Numbered from the stretch's first letter, positions 47,869-57,430 are shown. The stretch: 64,000 nt of DNA from Acinetobacter pittii ANC 4050 (GCF_000399685.1 NZ_KB976987.1:2886237-2950236); one strand, 5' to 3'. Numbers and translations: made by a program. Notes: generated by a model from the sequence alone, not told the origin.

Positions 47869-49959
47869 ATGCGACACAAATTAGGATTGTTGTCTTCGTT
47901 AGGTCTATCATTTATATCGACACTCACTTGGGGAGAAGAAACATCAACGGTACTGGAGACCATACGTGTTCAGGCTGAAAGCACCCGAGAAGATGTGAGC
48001 CAAAATAGCTCGGCGACTAAATTTACTCACGATGTTTTAGATGTCCCTTTTAACCGTGCTTATCTTTCTAAACAAATAATGGAACAACAAGACGTTCAAC
48101 GGATTGATGACGCGTTAACTTTAGTGAGTGGAGTTTTTCATCAAAATAATTATGGCGGCGGCTTTTGGGATAACTACTCTTTCCGAGGCTTTAGTGGTGA
48201 CCCAAATTTAGGTGCAGCTATGATTCGAAACGGCTTGAGTGTAAACCGAGGAATTAATGCCCCTAAAGATGTAGTGAACATTGAATCTTTAGAGTTTTTA
48301 AAAGGACCAATGGCAGCTTTATATGGCCGCGGCGAAACAGGAGGTTTGCTTAACCTCAACAGTAAAAAACCACAATGGGAAAGTGAAAGTGAACTTAATC
48401 TACGCGCCAATACCCAAGAACAATATCGAATTAGTCTAGAGCATACCGCGCCTATTAACGATGAACTGGCTTATCGTTTAGCAGTGGCTCACGAAGATAA
48501 TCAAAGCTTTCGTGATCATGTCAGCAGTGAACGCTGGTTCTTTTCACCACAGCTCACATGGAAAATTTCAGATCAGACACAACTCGACTTTGACAGTGAA
48601 TTTACAGAACACAAAGGAACCTTTGACCGTGGTGTAAGCACAGTCAATCACCAGTTTGTGATGGACCCAAAAACCTTTACAGGTGAACCTGACGATGGCG
48701 ATTTGAAAATAAAAGATTACTTTTACCAATTACGTCTGAGTCACGAGTTTAACCCTGACTGGAAGCTGAATAGTGCAGTCAGCTATAAAGATGCCCAAAT
48801 GGTTGGCTTTGCAACCGAACCACGGCGCATACAAGCTGACGGTCATACTTTAGAGCGCCAACGCCGCTATCGTGATTATACGAGTGAAGATGTTCTGGCT
48901 CAGACAGAGTTACTTGGCAAGCTTGATACGTCTTGGGCTCGCCATGAAATTTTACTTTCAACTGAACTTGGTCAACTCGACTACAAACAAAACCAGCTTC
49001 GTCGCAACCACAGCACAGGCTCACCAAACACAATTGATATTTACCAACCTGAATATGGCAAATATTTACCAAACTTAGCACCGTTTACCAACACCAAAGA
49101 ACAGCAGCGTTACTTTGCACTTAATCTACAAGATCAGATCTTTTTCAATGATCAGTGGAGTGTGCTTTTCGGCAACCGTTTTGATCAGGTCGAACAAGAT
49201 TTTAAGAATCACCTGACCCAGACTGAAAGCAACCAGACCCTTCATCAAAATAGTCCGCGTTTCGGAGTAAATTTTAAAGCCTCTGAGCAATGGGCGTTTT
49301 ATACCAACTATGGTCGCTCATTTGCGATGAATAGTGGTATGAACCGAAATGGTCAGACTTTTGCCCCTGAAAAAGGCGAAAGCTACGAAGTTGGCACCAA
49401 ATATAAAATAAATGACCAAAGTGTGTTGAGTCTCGCTTTGTTTAAAATGAAAAAACAAAATGTACTGACAACTGATCCAATCGATAGTAACTTTCAAACC
49501 GCAGCAGGTGAAGTCAGTAGTAAAGGGCTTGAGTTTGACTTAAATAGTCAGATCAATGACCGCTGGTTCGTCAATGCTAACTATAGTTATACCGATGCCC
49601 AAATTGAAAAAGACCAAGACTTGGCAAAAGGTGCACGTCTAAGCAATGTTCCAAAACACCAAGGCTCCGTAAGTACTAATTATGATTTTCTACAAGAAGG
49701 TCCGAGAAAAGCAGGTGTAGGAGCTAACCTCACCTATGTTGGCGAGCGCAGCGGACATAACCTTGATAATGGCTTTAATTTACCGAGTTATACATTGGTC
49801 AATTTAAATGGCTACTATGCCCCATCTGACCGTTTACGCTATCAGCTCAATGTGAACAACCTGTTTGATAAAACTTACTATGTTTCAAGCTATAGCGATT
49901 TGTGGGTTCAACCAGGTGAACCACTAAACGCCTCAATTTCGGCACAGTGGAAGTTTTAA
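47869..49959 (+). CDS. TonB-dependent outer-membrane receptor (siderophore type)
   Basis: 696 aa. Signal peptide about 1-22, plug domain about 40-160 (TRVLEG-like pattern; DALTLVSGVFHQNNYGGG, GLSVNRGINAP, EFLKGPMAALYGRGETGGLL) and a 22-strand barrel ending LNASISAQWKF with a terminal Phe. Closest to ferric-siderophore receptors of the FpvA/FhuE class. The TonB box would be near TSTVLETIRVQA. The Zur-like element upstream raises a metallophore role. Confidence 0.88.
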   Translation: MRHKLGLLSSLGLSFISTLTWGEETSTVLETIRVQAESTREDVSQNSSATKFTHDVLDVPFNRAYLSKQIMEQQDVQRIDDALTLVSGVFHQNNYGGGFWDNYSFRGFSGDPNLGAAMIRNGLSVNRGINAPKDVVNIESLEFLKGPMAALYGRGETGGLLNLNSKKPQWESESELNLRANTQEQYRISLEHTAPINDELAYRLAVAHEDNQSFRDHVSSERWFFSPQLTWKISDQTQLDFDSEFTEHKGTFDRGVSTVNHQFVMDPKTFTGEPDDGDLKIKDYFYQLRLSHEFNPDWKLNSAVSYKDAQMVGFATEPRRIQADGHTLERQRRYRDYTSEDVLAQTELLGKLDTSWARHEILLSTELGQLDYKQNQLRRNHSTGSPNTIDIYQPEYGKYLPNLAPFTNTKEQQRYFALNLQDQIFFNDQWSVLFGNRFDQVEQDFKNHLTQTESNQTLHQNSPRFGVNFKASEQWAFYTNYGRSFAMNSGMNRNGQTFAPEKGESYEVGTKYKINDQSVLSLALFKMKKQNVLTTDPIDSNFQTAAGEVSSKGLEFDLNSQINDRWFVNANYSYTDAQIEKDQDLAKGARLSNVPKHQGSVSTNYDFLQEGPRKAGVGANLTYVGERSGHNLDNGFNLPSYTLVNLNGYYAPSDRLRYQLNVNNLFDKTYYVSSYSDLWVQPGEPLNASISAQWKF

Positions 49960-49973
49960 TTCATACATAAATA

Positions 49974-50002
49974 AAAAAGCCCGAATTATTTCGGGCTTTT
50001 CA
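49974..50002. terminator. Bidirectional terminator after TonB receptor
   Basis: AAAAAGCCCGAA/TTCGGGCTTTT around TTAT, with A and T runs, between convergent genes. Confidence 0.9.
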
Positions 50003-50380
50003 TTAAAACATACCATTTTCATTGATGAGGGGGTCGGGCTGTACTTGTCCGATATCCCAAAACTCAGCAATTTTGCCCTTTTCAAAACGACAAATATGAA
50101 CCACGGCCAAGGTGGTTAAGCCGTTCATTTGCATTTCAAGTTTTGAATGCACAGCAACCAAATCGTCCTCTTCAATGACATGTTGAACATTAAAGACTTT
50201 GTTAGGAGTTTCAATTGCACTTTCACGCATGCCTTCCTTCAAAGAAGTCGCATCACCTGCAAAATAAGGGTTGTGATGCTTGAAGTTCGGCGCAGTGTAA
50301 TTGCTATAGGCTTCATCAACTTCACCAGCTGCGGCAAGCTCTAAAAACCGTACTGCAATTTGTTTTTGAGATAAGTTCAT
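50003..50380 (-). CDS. SnoaL/NTF2-like protein
   Basis: 125-aa predicted alpha+beta barrel of the NTF2/SnoaL-like superfamily. Helical N-terminus (MNLSQKQIAVRFLELAAAGEV) followed by the pocket strand NYTAPNFKHHNPYFAGDATS (about 27-46) and FEKGKIAEFWDIGQVQPDP near the C-terminus. Function cannot be read; members are often annotated polyketide cyclase-like or cytosolic hydrolases. Same strand as rraB, 28 nt downstream. Confidence 0.75.
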   Translation of the reverse strand: MNLSQKQIAVRFLELAAAGEVDEAYSNYTAPNFKHHNPYFAGDATSLKEGMRESAIETPNKVFNVQHVIEEDDLVAVHSKLEMQMNGLTTLAVVHICRFEKGKIAEFWDIGQVQPDPLINENGMF

Positions 50381-50408
50381 ATTTATCTCCTACTCTTTAT
50401 TTTAGACC

Positions 50409-50789
50409 TTACTGCAACAGGTCATCTTCGTCATCGCCTTCCTCGAAGACATATGCCATACAGCCCCATCCATCATATTCGCCTTGAAATTTCTCAGCGA
50501 TACTGGCAAACCATTGCTCTAAATCAACAATATCTGAGTACTCAGGTTCCATGTTGACAAAGATGGTAATTACCCATTCATTTGGCTCAACAGAATCATC
50601 TTGGAAAAGTGAAACTTTTTGTTCTTGGTAAAGCAAATAGAGCGCGCATTGCTCTGCATTTTTCTGATCTTGAAAAGCAATAGAAAATTCAATTTCATGC
50701 AGCTCGGTTAAATCATCCCCATCTTCAGCCATTTGCCAAAGTACGTTGCCGTTATCGTCATCTGGAAATTGTTCGTAGTCACGAGTCAT
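50409..50789 (-). CDS. Ribonuclease E inhibitor RraB-like protein
   Basis: 126-aa acidic protein with the RraB/DUF695-like pattern: N-terminal DDDNGNVLWQMAEDGDDL (about 9-26), a ferredoxin-like fold and the conserved end GWGCMAYVFEEGDDED (about 107-122). By family it binds RNase E and modulates mRNA decay; role here is inferred. Confidence 0.78.
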   Translation of the reverse strand: MTRDYEQFPDDDNGNVLWQMAEDGDDLTELHEIEFSIAFQDQKNAEQCALYLLYQEQKVSLFQDDSVEPNEWVITIFVNMEPEYSDIVDLEQWFASIAEKFQGEYDGWGCMAYVFEEGDDEDDLLQ

Positions 50790-50916
50790 AAAGTGATCCT
50801 TGTTGTTGTCGCAGTATTAATATTATTCGACATCAAGAATACCCGACTTTTATTGCAATTTGGGTATATATTCCGTTCCCAATTGCATCAAATTAATTTT
50901 TTTAATTGTATAAATT

Positions 50917-51582
50917 TTAAAAAGGCACTTGCGACTCAATCACCACATCTGTTCCTTTCAAAGGATGTTGGAAAGCCAAATATGCAGCATGTAATGCCAT
51001 ACGGTTTAACTGAAAACGTTTAGGTTCAGGGTGATAAAGCTTGTCACCCATAATCGGATGGCCAATATGCATCATGTGCACGCGTAGCTGATGCGAACGC
51101 CCTGTGACTGGTTCAAGTAATACTCGACTTTGATCAGTATTTTCATCATAGATAAGAGGTTGAAATAAGGTTTTAGCGTGTTTACCTAATTCAAAATGTA
51201 CAATTTGTCTTGGGCGATTTTCCCAGTCGGTAATGAGCGGAACTTCAACGCTTCCCTCTTGTGCGACTTGGCCTTGTACCAAAGCAATATAGTGTTTTTT
51301 GACTGTTCTGGCCTGAAACATTTTACTTACCGCAACTTCTGCATCACGATGCTTGGCAAACATAAGCAAGCCTGATGTCGCCATATCTAAACGATGAGTG
51401 ACCTTAGCCAAAGGGAACTTTTCCAGCACCCGTAAATAAGCACTGTCATGATGTTCAGGTAAACGACCCATGACCGACAACAGGCCCGCAGGTTTATCAA
51501 CCACAATTAAATCGTCATCTTCAAATAAAATTGAAAGCGGATCTTGTGGTGGAGCGTAAACAAAGTTGTCGTTTAAAGGCAT
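50917..51582 (-). CDS. RluA-family pseudouridine synthase
   Basis: 221 aa from ATG 51582 (MPLNDNFVYAPPQDP). The catalytic Asp lies in HRLDMATSGLLMFAKH (about 62-77). LFEDDDLIVVDKPAGLLSV opens the domain; GRSHQLRVHMMHIGHPIMGD is the C-terminal conserved segment. There is no S4 domain, as in RluA proper. An in-frame TTG at 51615 is less likely. RNA target (23S or tRNA) not assignable. Confidence 0.88.
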   Translation of the reverse strand: MPLNDNFVYAPPQDPLSILFEDDDLIVVDKPAGLLSVMGRLPEHHDSAYLRVLEKFPLAKVTHRLDMATSGLLMFAKHRDAEVAVSKMFQARTVKKHYIALVQGQVAQEGSVEVPLITDWENRPRQIVHFELGKHAKTLFQPLIYDENTDQSRVLLEPVTGRSHQLRVHMMHIGHPIMGDKLYHPEPKRFQLNRMALHAAYLAFQHPLKGTDVVIESQVPF

Positions 51583-51693
51583 GATCGTAGAAGCAGCAAT
51601 GGAGCATGGCGGCAAATCATAAAGAAATTTCAGATCTATCGCAAAATAATCTATAGCGCTCTACCCATGTTCCACGTGAAACTCGGAAAATCT

Positions 51694-52395
51694 TTATCGT
51701 TTTTTGTTCATTTCGGCTAAAAGATCAAGCTGAATTTCTTGAATATGCGCAAGCCTTTCCCACTGATGCGACAAAAGGTGATCCATTTTTTCATGCAAAT
51801 GGCGAATTTCAAGCTCAGCTTTTAAATTAATTTGATAGTCATGTTGGGAACGCAGCCGATCTTTGGCTTCTTGGCGATTTTGGCTCATCATAATAATAGG
51901 CGCTTGAATTGCAGCTAAACATGACAACACTAAATTCAGCAAAATAAAGGGATAAGGATCGACGGGGCGGACTACCATTACCACCGTATTTAAAATAATC
52001 CAACCTGTCAAAAATAGAGCAAAACAAATCAGGAAAGCCCAGCTACCTCCAAAGGTTGCGATCTTATCTGCTAGCTTTTCTCCAAATGTCCAGTTCTGAT
52101 CAAAATCTGATTCGGTATTTCGGCTAATCAACTCATGGCGTTGCATACTACCAATAACTTCATTTTCTAAATTAGATAATTCGCCCTTTTCTGAACGTAA
52201 AAGAGACTGTACATATTTAATTCGATAATCTGCCAGATCTGCCCGACAAATAAAGCTTAAGTAATTCCAATCTGGATAGTCTTTTAAAATTTCATCACTG
52301 ATCACATTACGAATAACTTCACCAGACACCAGATCTTTTAAGGGAAAGCTCTTTCCACAAACGGCGCATTGCCGACACTGATTTTTATTCTCCAT
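51694..52395 (-). CDS. DUF1003 membrane protein with N-terminal zinc-binding motif
   Basis: 233 aa, function unknown. The N-terminus CRQCAVCGK has a C-x2-C-x2-C cluster. Two transmembrane helices lie at about 118-140 and 148-170, spanning the DUF1003 core (KIATFGGSWAFLICFALFLT, and QAPIIMMSQNRQEAKDRLR). A coiled C-terminal helix follows. Monocistronic between the pseudouridine synthase and the DUF2867 gene. Confidence 0.8.
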   Translation of the reverse strand: MENKNQCRQCAVCGKSFPLKDLVSGEVIRNVISDEILKDYPDWNYLSFICRADLADYRIKYVQSLLRSEKGELSNLENEVIGSMQRHELISRNTESDFDQNWTFGEKLADKIATFGGSWAFLICFALFLTGWIILNTVVMVVRPVDPYPFILLNLVLSCLAAIQAPIIMMSQNRQEAKDRLRSQHDYQINLKAELEIRHLHEKMDHLLSHQWERLAHIQEIQLDLLAEMNKKR

Positions 52396-52475
52396 ATTAT
52401 TCAGCTCGTTATTATGATAATAAGATTATTATATAAACAATTTTGGCTGATCACATCGTAAATAAAAATAGTTAT

Positions 52476-52979
52476 CTAGCCTAAAATCTGTAAAGCCGCT
52501 GGTACTATTTTTCGATGGGCAGGAATTACAGGTAACATATACAATCGCCCAAGCCAATTTTTAATATGCACTATTGTAGTTACGGTAAGCACTTGAGTAT
52601 CTTCATTTTTATAAATAGATAAAGTCACATTTAAGTGCTTGTCATCATCTCCGATCACTAACTCATTTTCGGTACGCTGCAACAAGGTAAAAATTCCAAT
52701 TCGGTCACCTGCGACATACTCATTTTCTTTTTTATTTGAATCAATCTGTTTGAAACTTCCTAAATCTTTAAGCCCAATCTTTGAAGTAATTTTATTACGC
52801 ATATTCATGCTCCACTCTACCCACTGCGGAGTGTGTTGAAATAGCTTGATAAGTTGTTGAAATACATTCAGGTCGGGCTGACCAAGCACAATACTCCACG
52901 AGTCGTGGAAGTAAGCATTATTCAATTGAGATGAGATTTGACTGTCGGTAGGTAGCGAAGAAAGATAAGGCTTATTCAT
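52476..52979 (-). CDS. DUF2867-like protein
   Basis: 167 aa, soluble. Conserved-looking pattern: YFHDSWSIVLGQPDLNVFQQ near residue 24, RIGIFTLLQRTENELVIGDDDKHL (about 94-117) and a C-terminal YMLPVIPAHRKIVPAAL. This agrees with the DUF2867 family, which has no known function. No neighbour helps. Confidence 0.65.
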   Translation of the reverse strand: MNKPYLSSLPTDSQISSQLNNAYFHDSWSIVLGQPDLNVFQQLIKLFQHTPQWVEWSMNMRNKITSKIGLKDLGSFKQIDSNKKENEYVAGDRIGIFTLLQRTENELVIGDDDKHLNVTLSIYKNEDTQVLTVTTIVHIKNWLGRLYMLPVIPAHRKIVPAALQILG

Positions 52980-53467
52980 AAATTATATTCTTATAAAGTA
53001 TCGTTTTTATTGTAGAGAATTTTTTAGGGTGTCAAGGGAAAACATCTATGGTTTACTTCAACAATCATAACTTTGTAAGTTATAACCTTGTGCCTATAAA
53101 CTTTTGATCTATAGCGTCCTAAGCCGAATCGAGACCTTTTGGGTGAGTACACACTAACGTTATACGTTTTGGTGCATGCTACTCTTTTCGATCCCTATCA
53201 CACCCTTGAGATATAGTTTAGCCAGCACCCTGCGGGATTGTTTTTCTAAGAAAAGCGAATTTTCATTATTTTTGGAAATTTTTACGTCATAATGGATAAT
53301 AAAAAGAATTTATTCCCATTTACTTATAATTAATTATATTTAAATTCCAGTTTATTTGTATTTTTCGGTTTATTTTACCAAATCATCAACTATTTTTATT
53401 AGCAGTGCATCAGGCTATAAAAAGTAAATCACCCTTCACTTTCATAGCCATGAAGAGCAAAAATCTT
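52980..53467. other. 488-bp gap with no assignable feature
   Basis: Positions 53090-53240 are less AT-rich than the flanks but hold no ORF with a credible start and no clear long hairpin. A short CCC-TGC-GGG stem followed by ATTGTTTTTC (about 53231-53250) might be a weak terminator. I see no transposon end. Confidence 0.35.
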
Positions 53468-54667
53468 TTATGAAGAAATAAAACCATGTTTATGGGCAAG
53501 GTAAACGATAGATAACGCGATAAGGACAAAAACTAGCATAAACCATGGAAAAGAAGCCGCGCCAAAACTTTCAAGCAAGCCCCCGCCCACCATACCACCG
53601 AATGCGATCGCAAGATTAAATACCGTGACCAACATCGACTGTGCCAGATCCGCTTCGTGACCCGCAGTATTTGCCAAGGCTGTTTGTAATAAGGTCGGAG
53701 CCCCACCAAAAGTGACTCCCCATAACACTACACTCGTGAGTACGACAAAACTTGAAGAACTATAAACCGCTAATAGTACTGTTGCGATTGCAAAGATAAA
53801 TAAGCTGATAAGTGTTATTTTTCTTAATGAACAGTCGATGAACATCCCCGTAAGCAAAATACCCATTATAGAAGAAATGCCGAACATAAAAAGAATGGTC
53901 TCAACTTTGTATGCCTGCCCTGTCGAGGCCAAAAATGGTGAAATATAAGTATAAAGAATGTTATGAGCCAGCATCCAAAGAAAAACAACGAATAAAATGG
54001 CTCTAATGCCTGGCATTAAAAGAACTTTTAAAATGGGCAATCTTTTTTGTGCTGACTGTCCCGCAAAATCAGGAATACTAAAACGAATCCAGACGAATAA
54101 AATCAATGCCAATAAAGACATAATCCAAAATACGCCACGCCACTCAAACAGTGTTCCTAACCATGCACCCAAAGGAACACCAATCGCCAAAGCAATTGGC
54201 TGCCCAACCCCAGCAATTGCCAAAGCTCGTCCTTGATACGATGCTGACACCATGCGTCTTACATAACCCGCTAAAAGCCCCCATATAACACCCGCGGCCA
54301 TACCTGCAATAAAACGAGCAATCAAAGTCAAAATATAATCATTTGATAAAGCAGTAATTGCATTAAATAAAAGTAAACCCGCCATAGCACTGAGTAACAA
54401 GGGTCTTCGATTCCAACTACGAGTAAGACTAATCAGAGGTATTGCGGCTAAAACCGAACCTAAGGCATATACTGCTATTAACTGACCTGCGTAAGCTTCT
54501 GAAATATATAGCCCTTGACTGATTTGGGGCAACAGCCCTGCTGGCATAGTTTCTGTCATGATCGTTAGAAAGCCTGCAACTGTAAAAGCCAACAGTTTCC
54601 AAATCGGTAATTGAGTAGAAAACTCTTCAGTTAACTGAGGAGATGTTTCATCACACTTAATATTCAT
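53468..54667 (-). CDS. MFS efflux transporter (AraJ-like drug/sugar exporter)
   Basis: 399 aa and about 12 helices, DHA1/sugar-efflux type. Motifs include LPQISQGLYISEAYAGQLI (about 46-64), LARFIAGMAAGVIWGLLAGYVRR (about 114-136), and GVTFGGAPTLLQTALAN near residue 312. The start overlaps the stop of a 30-codon ORF by ATGA. A 16-bp palindrome upstream matches that at the tetR gene, so the transporter should be repressed by that TetR protein. Confidence 0.85.
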   Translation of the reverse strand: MNIKCDETSPQLTEEFSTQLPIWKLLAFTVAGFLTIMTETMPAGLLPQISQGLYISEAYAGQLIAVYALGSVLAAIPLISLTRSWNRRPLLLSAMAGLLLFNAITALSNDYILTLIARFIAGMAAGVIWGLLAGYVRRMVSASYQGRALAIAGVGQPIALAIGVPLGAWLGTLFEWRGVFWIMSLLALILFVWIRFSIPDFAGQSAQKRLPILKVLLMPGIRAILFVVFLWMLAHNILYTYISPFLASTGQAYKVETILFMFGISSIMGILLTGMFIDCSLRKITLISLFIFAIATVLLAVYSSSSFVVLTSVVLWGVTFGGAPTLLQTALANTAGHEADLAQSMLVTVFNLAIAFGGMVGGGLLESFGAASFPWFMLVFVLIALSIVYLAHKHGFISS

Positions 54668-54756
54668 AAAGGTTTACTCTCAAATTCGCTTGCAGCGTAC
54701 TTAATCTGCTCTGTATAGCTAGAAGCCTGTTTAATAACGTTAGGATGGGTAGACAT
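54664..54756 (-). CDS. 30-codon ORF coupled to the MFS gene
   Basis: ATG 54756, with GGAGT 4-5 nt upstream, reads MSTHPNVIKQASSYTEQIKY and on to ESKPL, with the TGA overlapping the MFS start (ATGA). It may be a translated leader that delivers ribosomes to the transporter, or the remnant of a longer gene. No family recognised. Confidence 0.5.
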   Translation of the reverse strand: MSTHPNVIKQASSYTEQIKYAASEFESKPL

Positions 54757-54788
54757 TTGTACTCCGTGTAAACTAAAAATCACCATTC

Positions 54789-54804
54789 TGGAATGATCAT
54801 TCCA
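54789..54804. promoter_or_regulatory. TetR operator upstream of MFS gene
   Basis: TGGAATGATCATTCCA is a perfect 16-bp dyad, 32 nt before the 30-codon ORF. It shares GGAA-YGATCR-TTCC with the palindrome by the tetR gene. Confidence 0.75.
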
Positions 54805-54865
54805 ATTTAAGTTAAATAAAAACCTTAACTATTCAGCTCAACAATAGTTAAGGTTTAAATGAGTT

Positions 54866-55450
54866 TTATAAAACGTTTAAAGCAACCTCGACCACATCCA
54901 TCAAACATTGCTTTCTTTGTTCAAGCGGAGTGCCTTTGCCTAAAACACGTAAACCTTGAATAGTATTTACAAAGAAACTCGCTAATGCACGTGGGTTTTG
55001 CGTAGAAGAAATTTCACCAGATTGTTGAGCCTTAATTAATAAACTCTCTAAAGCATGCTGTGTTTTCTGTAAATTACTTATAACGAATTTGGAAACATCT
55101 TCGTCATGTCCAGCCAGTTCCAAACAGGCATTTGCAATGAGGCAACCTTTATGCTCTGAATCGTTCAGCTCATCTTCAACAATATTAAGAAGTAATTGCC
55201 TAATAAGTACTTTTGGAGTACCTGAACCAGATAACAACTCCACATTATTAAGTGTGGTTAAAAGCTCATAGCGTTGTAATGCTTTTTGATAAAGCCGTTG
55301 TTTACTCTGAAAGGTACTATAAAGACTACTTCTAGATAAGCCCGTACCATCAACCAAGTCTTGAACTGAAGTTGCAGCATAACCACGACGCCAAAAAACC
55401 TGCATGGCAGCATCAGCAATTTCATCAGTTTCAAATTCTTTGGTTCGCAT
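54866..55450 (-). CDS. TetR family repressor
   Basis: 194 aa. N-terminal HTH (about 5-50, ATSVQDLVDGTGLSRSSLYS then TFQSKQRLYQKAL) and a C-terminal ligand domain with a YxaF/LmrA-like pattern (CLIANACLEL around residue 100). Autoregulation is expected: a perfect palindrome lies 14 nt before its start and a sibling lies upstream of the MFS gene. The ligand is unknown, probably an electrophile or drug. Confidence 0.88.
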   Translation of the reverse strand: MRTKEFETDEIADAAMQVFWRRGYAATSVQDLVDGTGLSRSSLYSTFQSKQRLYQKALQRYELLTTLNNVELLSGSGTPKVLIRQLLLNIVEDELNDSEHKGCLIANACLELAGHDEDVSKFVISNLQKTQHALESLLIKAQQSGEISSTQNPRALASFFVNTIQGLRVLGKGTPLEQRKQCLMDVVEVALNVL

Positions 55451-55464
55451 AATTAGACTTAACA

Positions 55465-55478
55465 GGAACGATCGTTCC
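55465..55478. promoter_or_regulatory. TetR operator upstream of the tetR gene
   Basis: GGAACGATCGTTCC is a perfect 14-bp dyad with A flanks, the same layout as the operator at 54789-54804 apart from one base pair per arm. Confidence 0.75.
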
Positions 55479-55765
55479 AGTTAATTTATGCTAGGAAAAT
55501 AGAGAAGTCAAATTAAAAAATTATTTCATCAGCAAACATTTCTTCAATTCGAAAATCACTGCTCTCAGTTTTTCATGAAGGTGAAATTTTAATAAAAACT
55601 AGATTATCCAGACTATTTAAAACTAACTGACTTAATTAGTGTTTTTCATTTTTTTGTCTTGTTATTTCTGCATTATTTTTAGATTGAATGTTTTCACTTG
55701 AATACATTATAAAAACATATTATAAACTATTCCTAACCAAATAATTGGTTTTCTGGAACTTTATA

Positions 55766-56467
55766 ATGAACAACAATATTATAATTTTTGGTTATGGAAC
55801 AGGTATTTCCAAAGCCGTAGCACATAAGTTTGGTAAAGAAGGCTATAAAATCGGGTTAGTAGCAAGAAATGCTGAAAAACTCGAAAATGCTATTCTAGAA
55901 CTTAAAACGCACGGCATAGAAGCCTATGCTTTTACATGTGATTTAGCAGTTCTTGAAGATATATCAAATCTCGTAAAACGTATTAAAGACCACTTCGGAG
56001 AGATTAAAAATATTCATTGGAATGCTTTTCATGACATTGAAGGCAACATCTTAGAAACCAATCCGCTAGACCTCACCCAAAGCTTCCATATTCGTGTTTC
56101 AAGCTATATTGCTACGGTACAAGCGTGCCTACCAGATTTAGAAAAGAACCACGGTAGTATTTTATCGACAAACGGAATTTTCGCGTTCGATGCAGTAGGC
56201 ATCGATTTAGTTGCCAAAGAATATTCATCTTTAGCAATTGCTGCAGCTGCTCAATATAAAACCACCAATTTACTTGCTCACAGTCTCGCTGACTCAAATG
56301 TTTATGTGAGCCAAGTGATTGTGAATGGTTTCGTTGATGGGACATCTGGAGCACAAGATAAGACCTACACGGTGCATCCTGAAACGATTGCGGAGCAGTT
56401 CTGGTACTTACACCAGCATAAGCAAGAAACTGTTTCTTTTTGTGGTGAAGCTATTCAAGCTGCTTAA
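55766..56467 (+). CDS. Atypical SDR lacking the catalytic Tyr/Lys
   Basis: 233 aa from ATG 55766 (MNNNIIIFGYGTGISKAVAH). Cofactor motif GYGTGIS (about 9-15). In the region where classical SDRs carry YxxxK it reads SLAIAAAAQYKTTNLLAHSLA; aligned on the shared SLA, the Tyr becomes Ala and the Lys becomes Tyr. Ser of the triad may be STNG (about 138). It may thus bind NAD(P) without classic dehydrogenase activity. Upstream in-frame codons (55745) are not favoured. Confidence 0.78.
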   Translation: MNNNIIIFGYGTGISKAVAHKFGKEGYKIGLVARNAEKLENAILELKTHGIEAYAFTCDLAVLEDISNLVKRIKDHFGEIKNIHWNAFHDIEGNILETNPLDLTQSFHIRVSSYIATVQACLPDLEKNHGSILSTNGIFAFDAVGIDLVAKEYSSLAIAAAAQYKTTNLLAHSLADSNVYVSQVIVNGFVDGTSGAQDKTYTVHPETIAEQFWYLHQHKQETVSFCGEAIQAA

Positions 56468-56486
56468 ATAATTTTCTTATGGCAGA

Positions 56487-56518
56487 AGAAGCGTAATTAA
56501 TTACGCTTCTTTATTATT
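56487..56518 (+). terminator. Terminator of SDR gene
   Basis: AGAAGCGTAATT/AATTACGCTTCT perfect hairpin followed by TTATTATTT. Confidence 0.85.
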
Positions 56519-57405
56519 TATTTCACATAAGGCCAAATGTCTGGGTCTATATAGCTCTCATCTATATGGTAACCCTCTTTTTTCATATTATTTTCTTCAG
56601 TTTTACGGGCTTTTTTATTATTAGCAACTTCAGTTTCAAATGCTTGCTTTAACTGCTCTGAATTCATCTTATCTGAATCAGAGATAGCATTTCGCCCTGC
56701 ATATTTAAAGTTTTCAAAGCTGTATCTCACCATATACTGTTCTTTTTTATCATCTTTATAGGTTTGTCGAAGACTAATACCCAACTCAACATCCCCATTA
56801 TATAAGTTAAATACCAACCTATTTGTTTTCGAAAGAACATCCTGCCATTCTTTAAAACTTAAGATATAAGTTGGATCTATAACCTCCCCCATAGTTTCAG
56901 TCATATGCTTTAGATTATCTTGTTTATCAATTCGAGCACTAAAAGGTAAAAAATACTGCTTCCATTGTTTGTCATTAATCTGATGTACTAATTTAGTATA
57001 AGCAGTATAAGCCTCTTGGCTCGTAGTATATTCATTTGGATGCAAGCTAGCATTAATATCTATGATTTGAATACCATCATTGCTTCGTCGAGCTACTTGT
57101 GTACCTAGCACACTGATTACATTTTCAATTTCTAAATTACTCTTTTCACTAAATACACGTACTCGACCTAGTTTTGGTGGAGTCCAATCTAATGATAAAA
57201 AATTCATCCCTGCAGGCTGACGATCAACTGGGGTATTACTATTTTTACTAAAATCTTGCATGCCTTGTTCACCAAAATGAAGGGCTATTACATCTTGATT
57301 TTGGTTCATCGACTTATTTCCTTGGGTAGTATTATTTGCGGGCTTACAAGAAGTTAAAAAGATGCATGTAATAATGCAGATAAATAAAGATAAATAGTTT
57401 TTCAT
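56518..57405 (-). CDS. Predicted periplasm-facing lipoprotein, candidate T6SS immunity protein
   Basis: 295 aa from ATG 57405 (MKNYLSLFICIITCIFLTSC), with a signal peptide and lipobox LTSC. The mature part is Asn/Lys-rich and ends DESYIDPDIWPYVK. I recognise no family. It is the last gene of vgrG-effector-lipoprotein and starts 25 nt after the putative effector stop. A lipoprotein in this slot suggests immunity against a periplasm-acting T6SS effector; inferred from context only. The frame opens to 57447 but overlaps the effector. Confidence 0.6.
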   Translation of the reverse strand: MKNYLSLFICIITCIFLTSCKPANNTTQGNKSMNQNQDVIALHFGEQGMQDFSKNSNTPVDRQPAGMNFLSLDWTPPKLGRVRVFSEKSNLEIENVISVLGTQVARRSNDGIQIIDINASLHPNEYTTSQEAYTAYTKLVHQINDKQWKQYFLPFSARIDKQDNLKHMTETMGEVIDPTYILSFKEWQDVLSKTNRLVFNLYNGDVELGISLRQTYKDDKKEQYMVRYSFENFKYAGRNAISDSDKMNSEQLKQAFETEVANNKKARKTEENNMKKEGYHIDESYIDPDIWPYVK

Positions 57406-57430
57406 AATAAGTTTCCAGCCTTGTCTAGCA

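Noticed and set aside
53081..53250. Decayed gene or att site in the less AT-rich part of the gap before the MFS gene
   Set aside because: No frame stays open and no repeat of it is seen elsewhere in the window.
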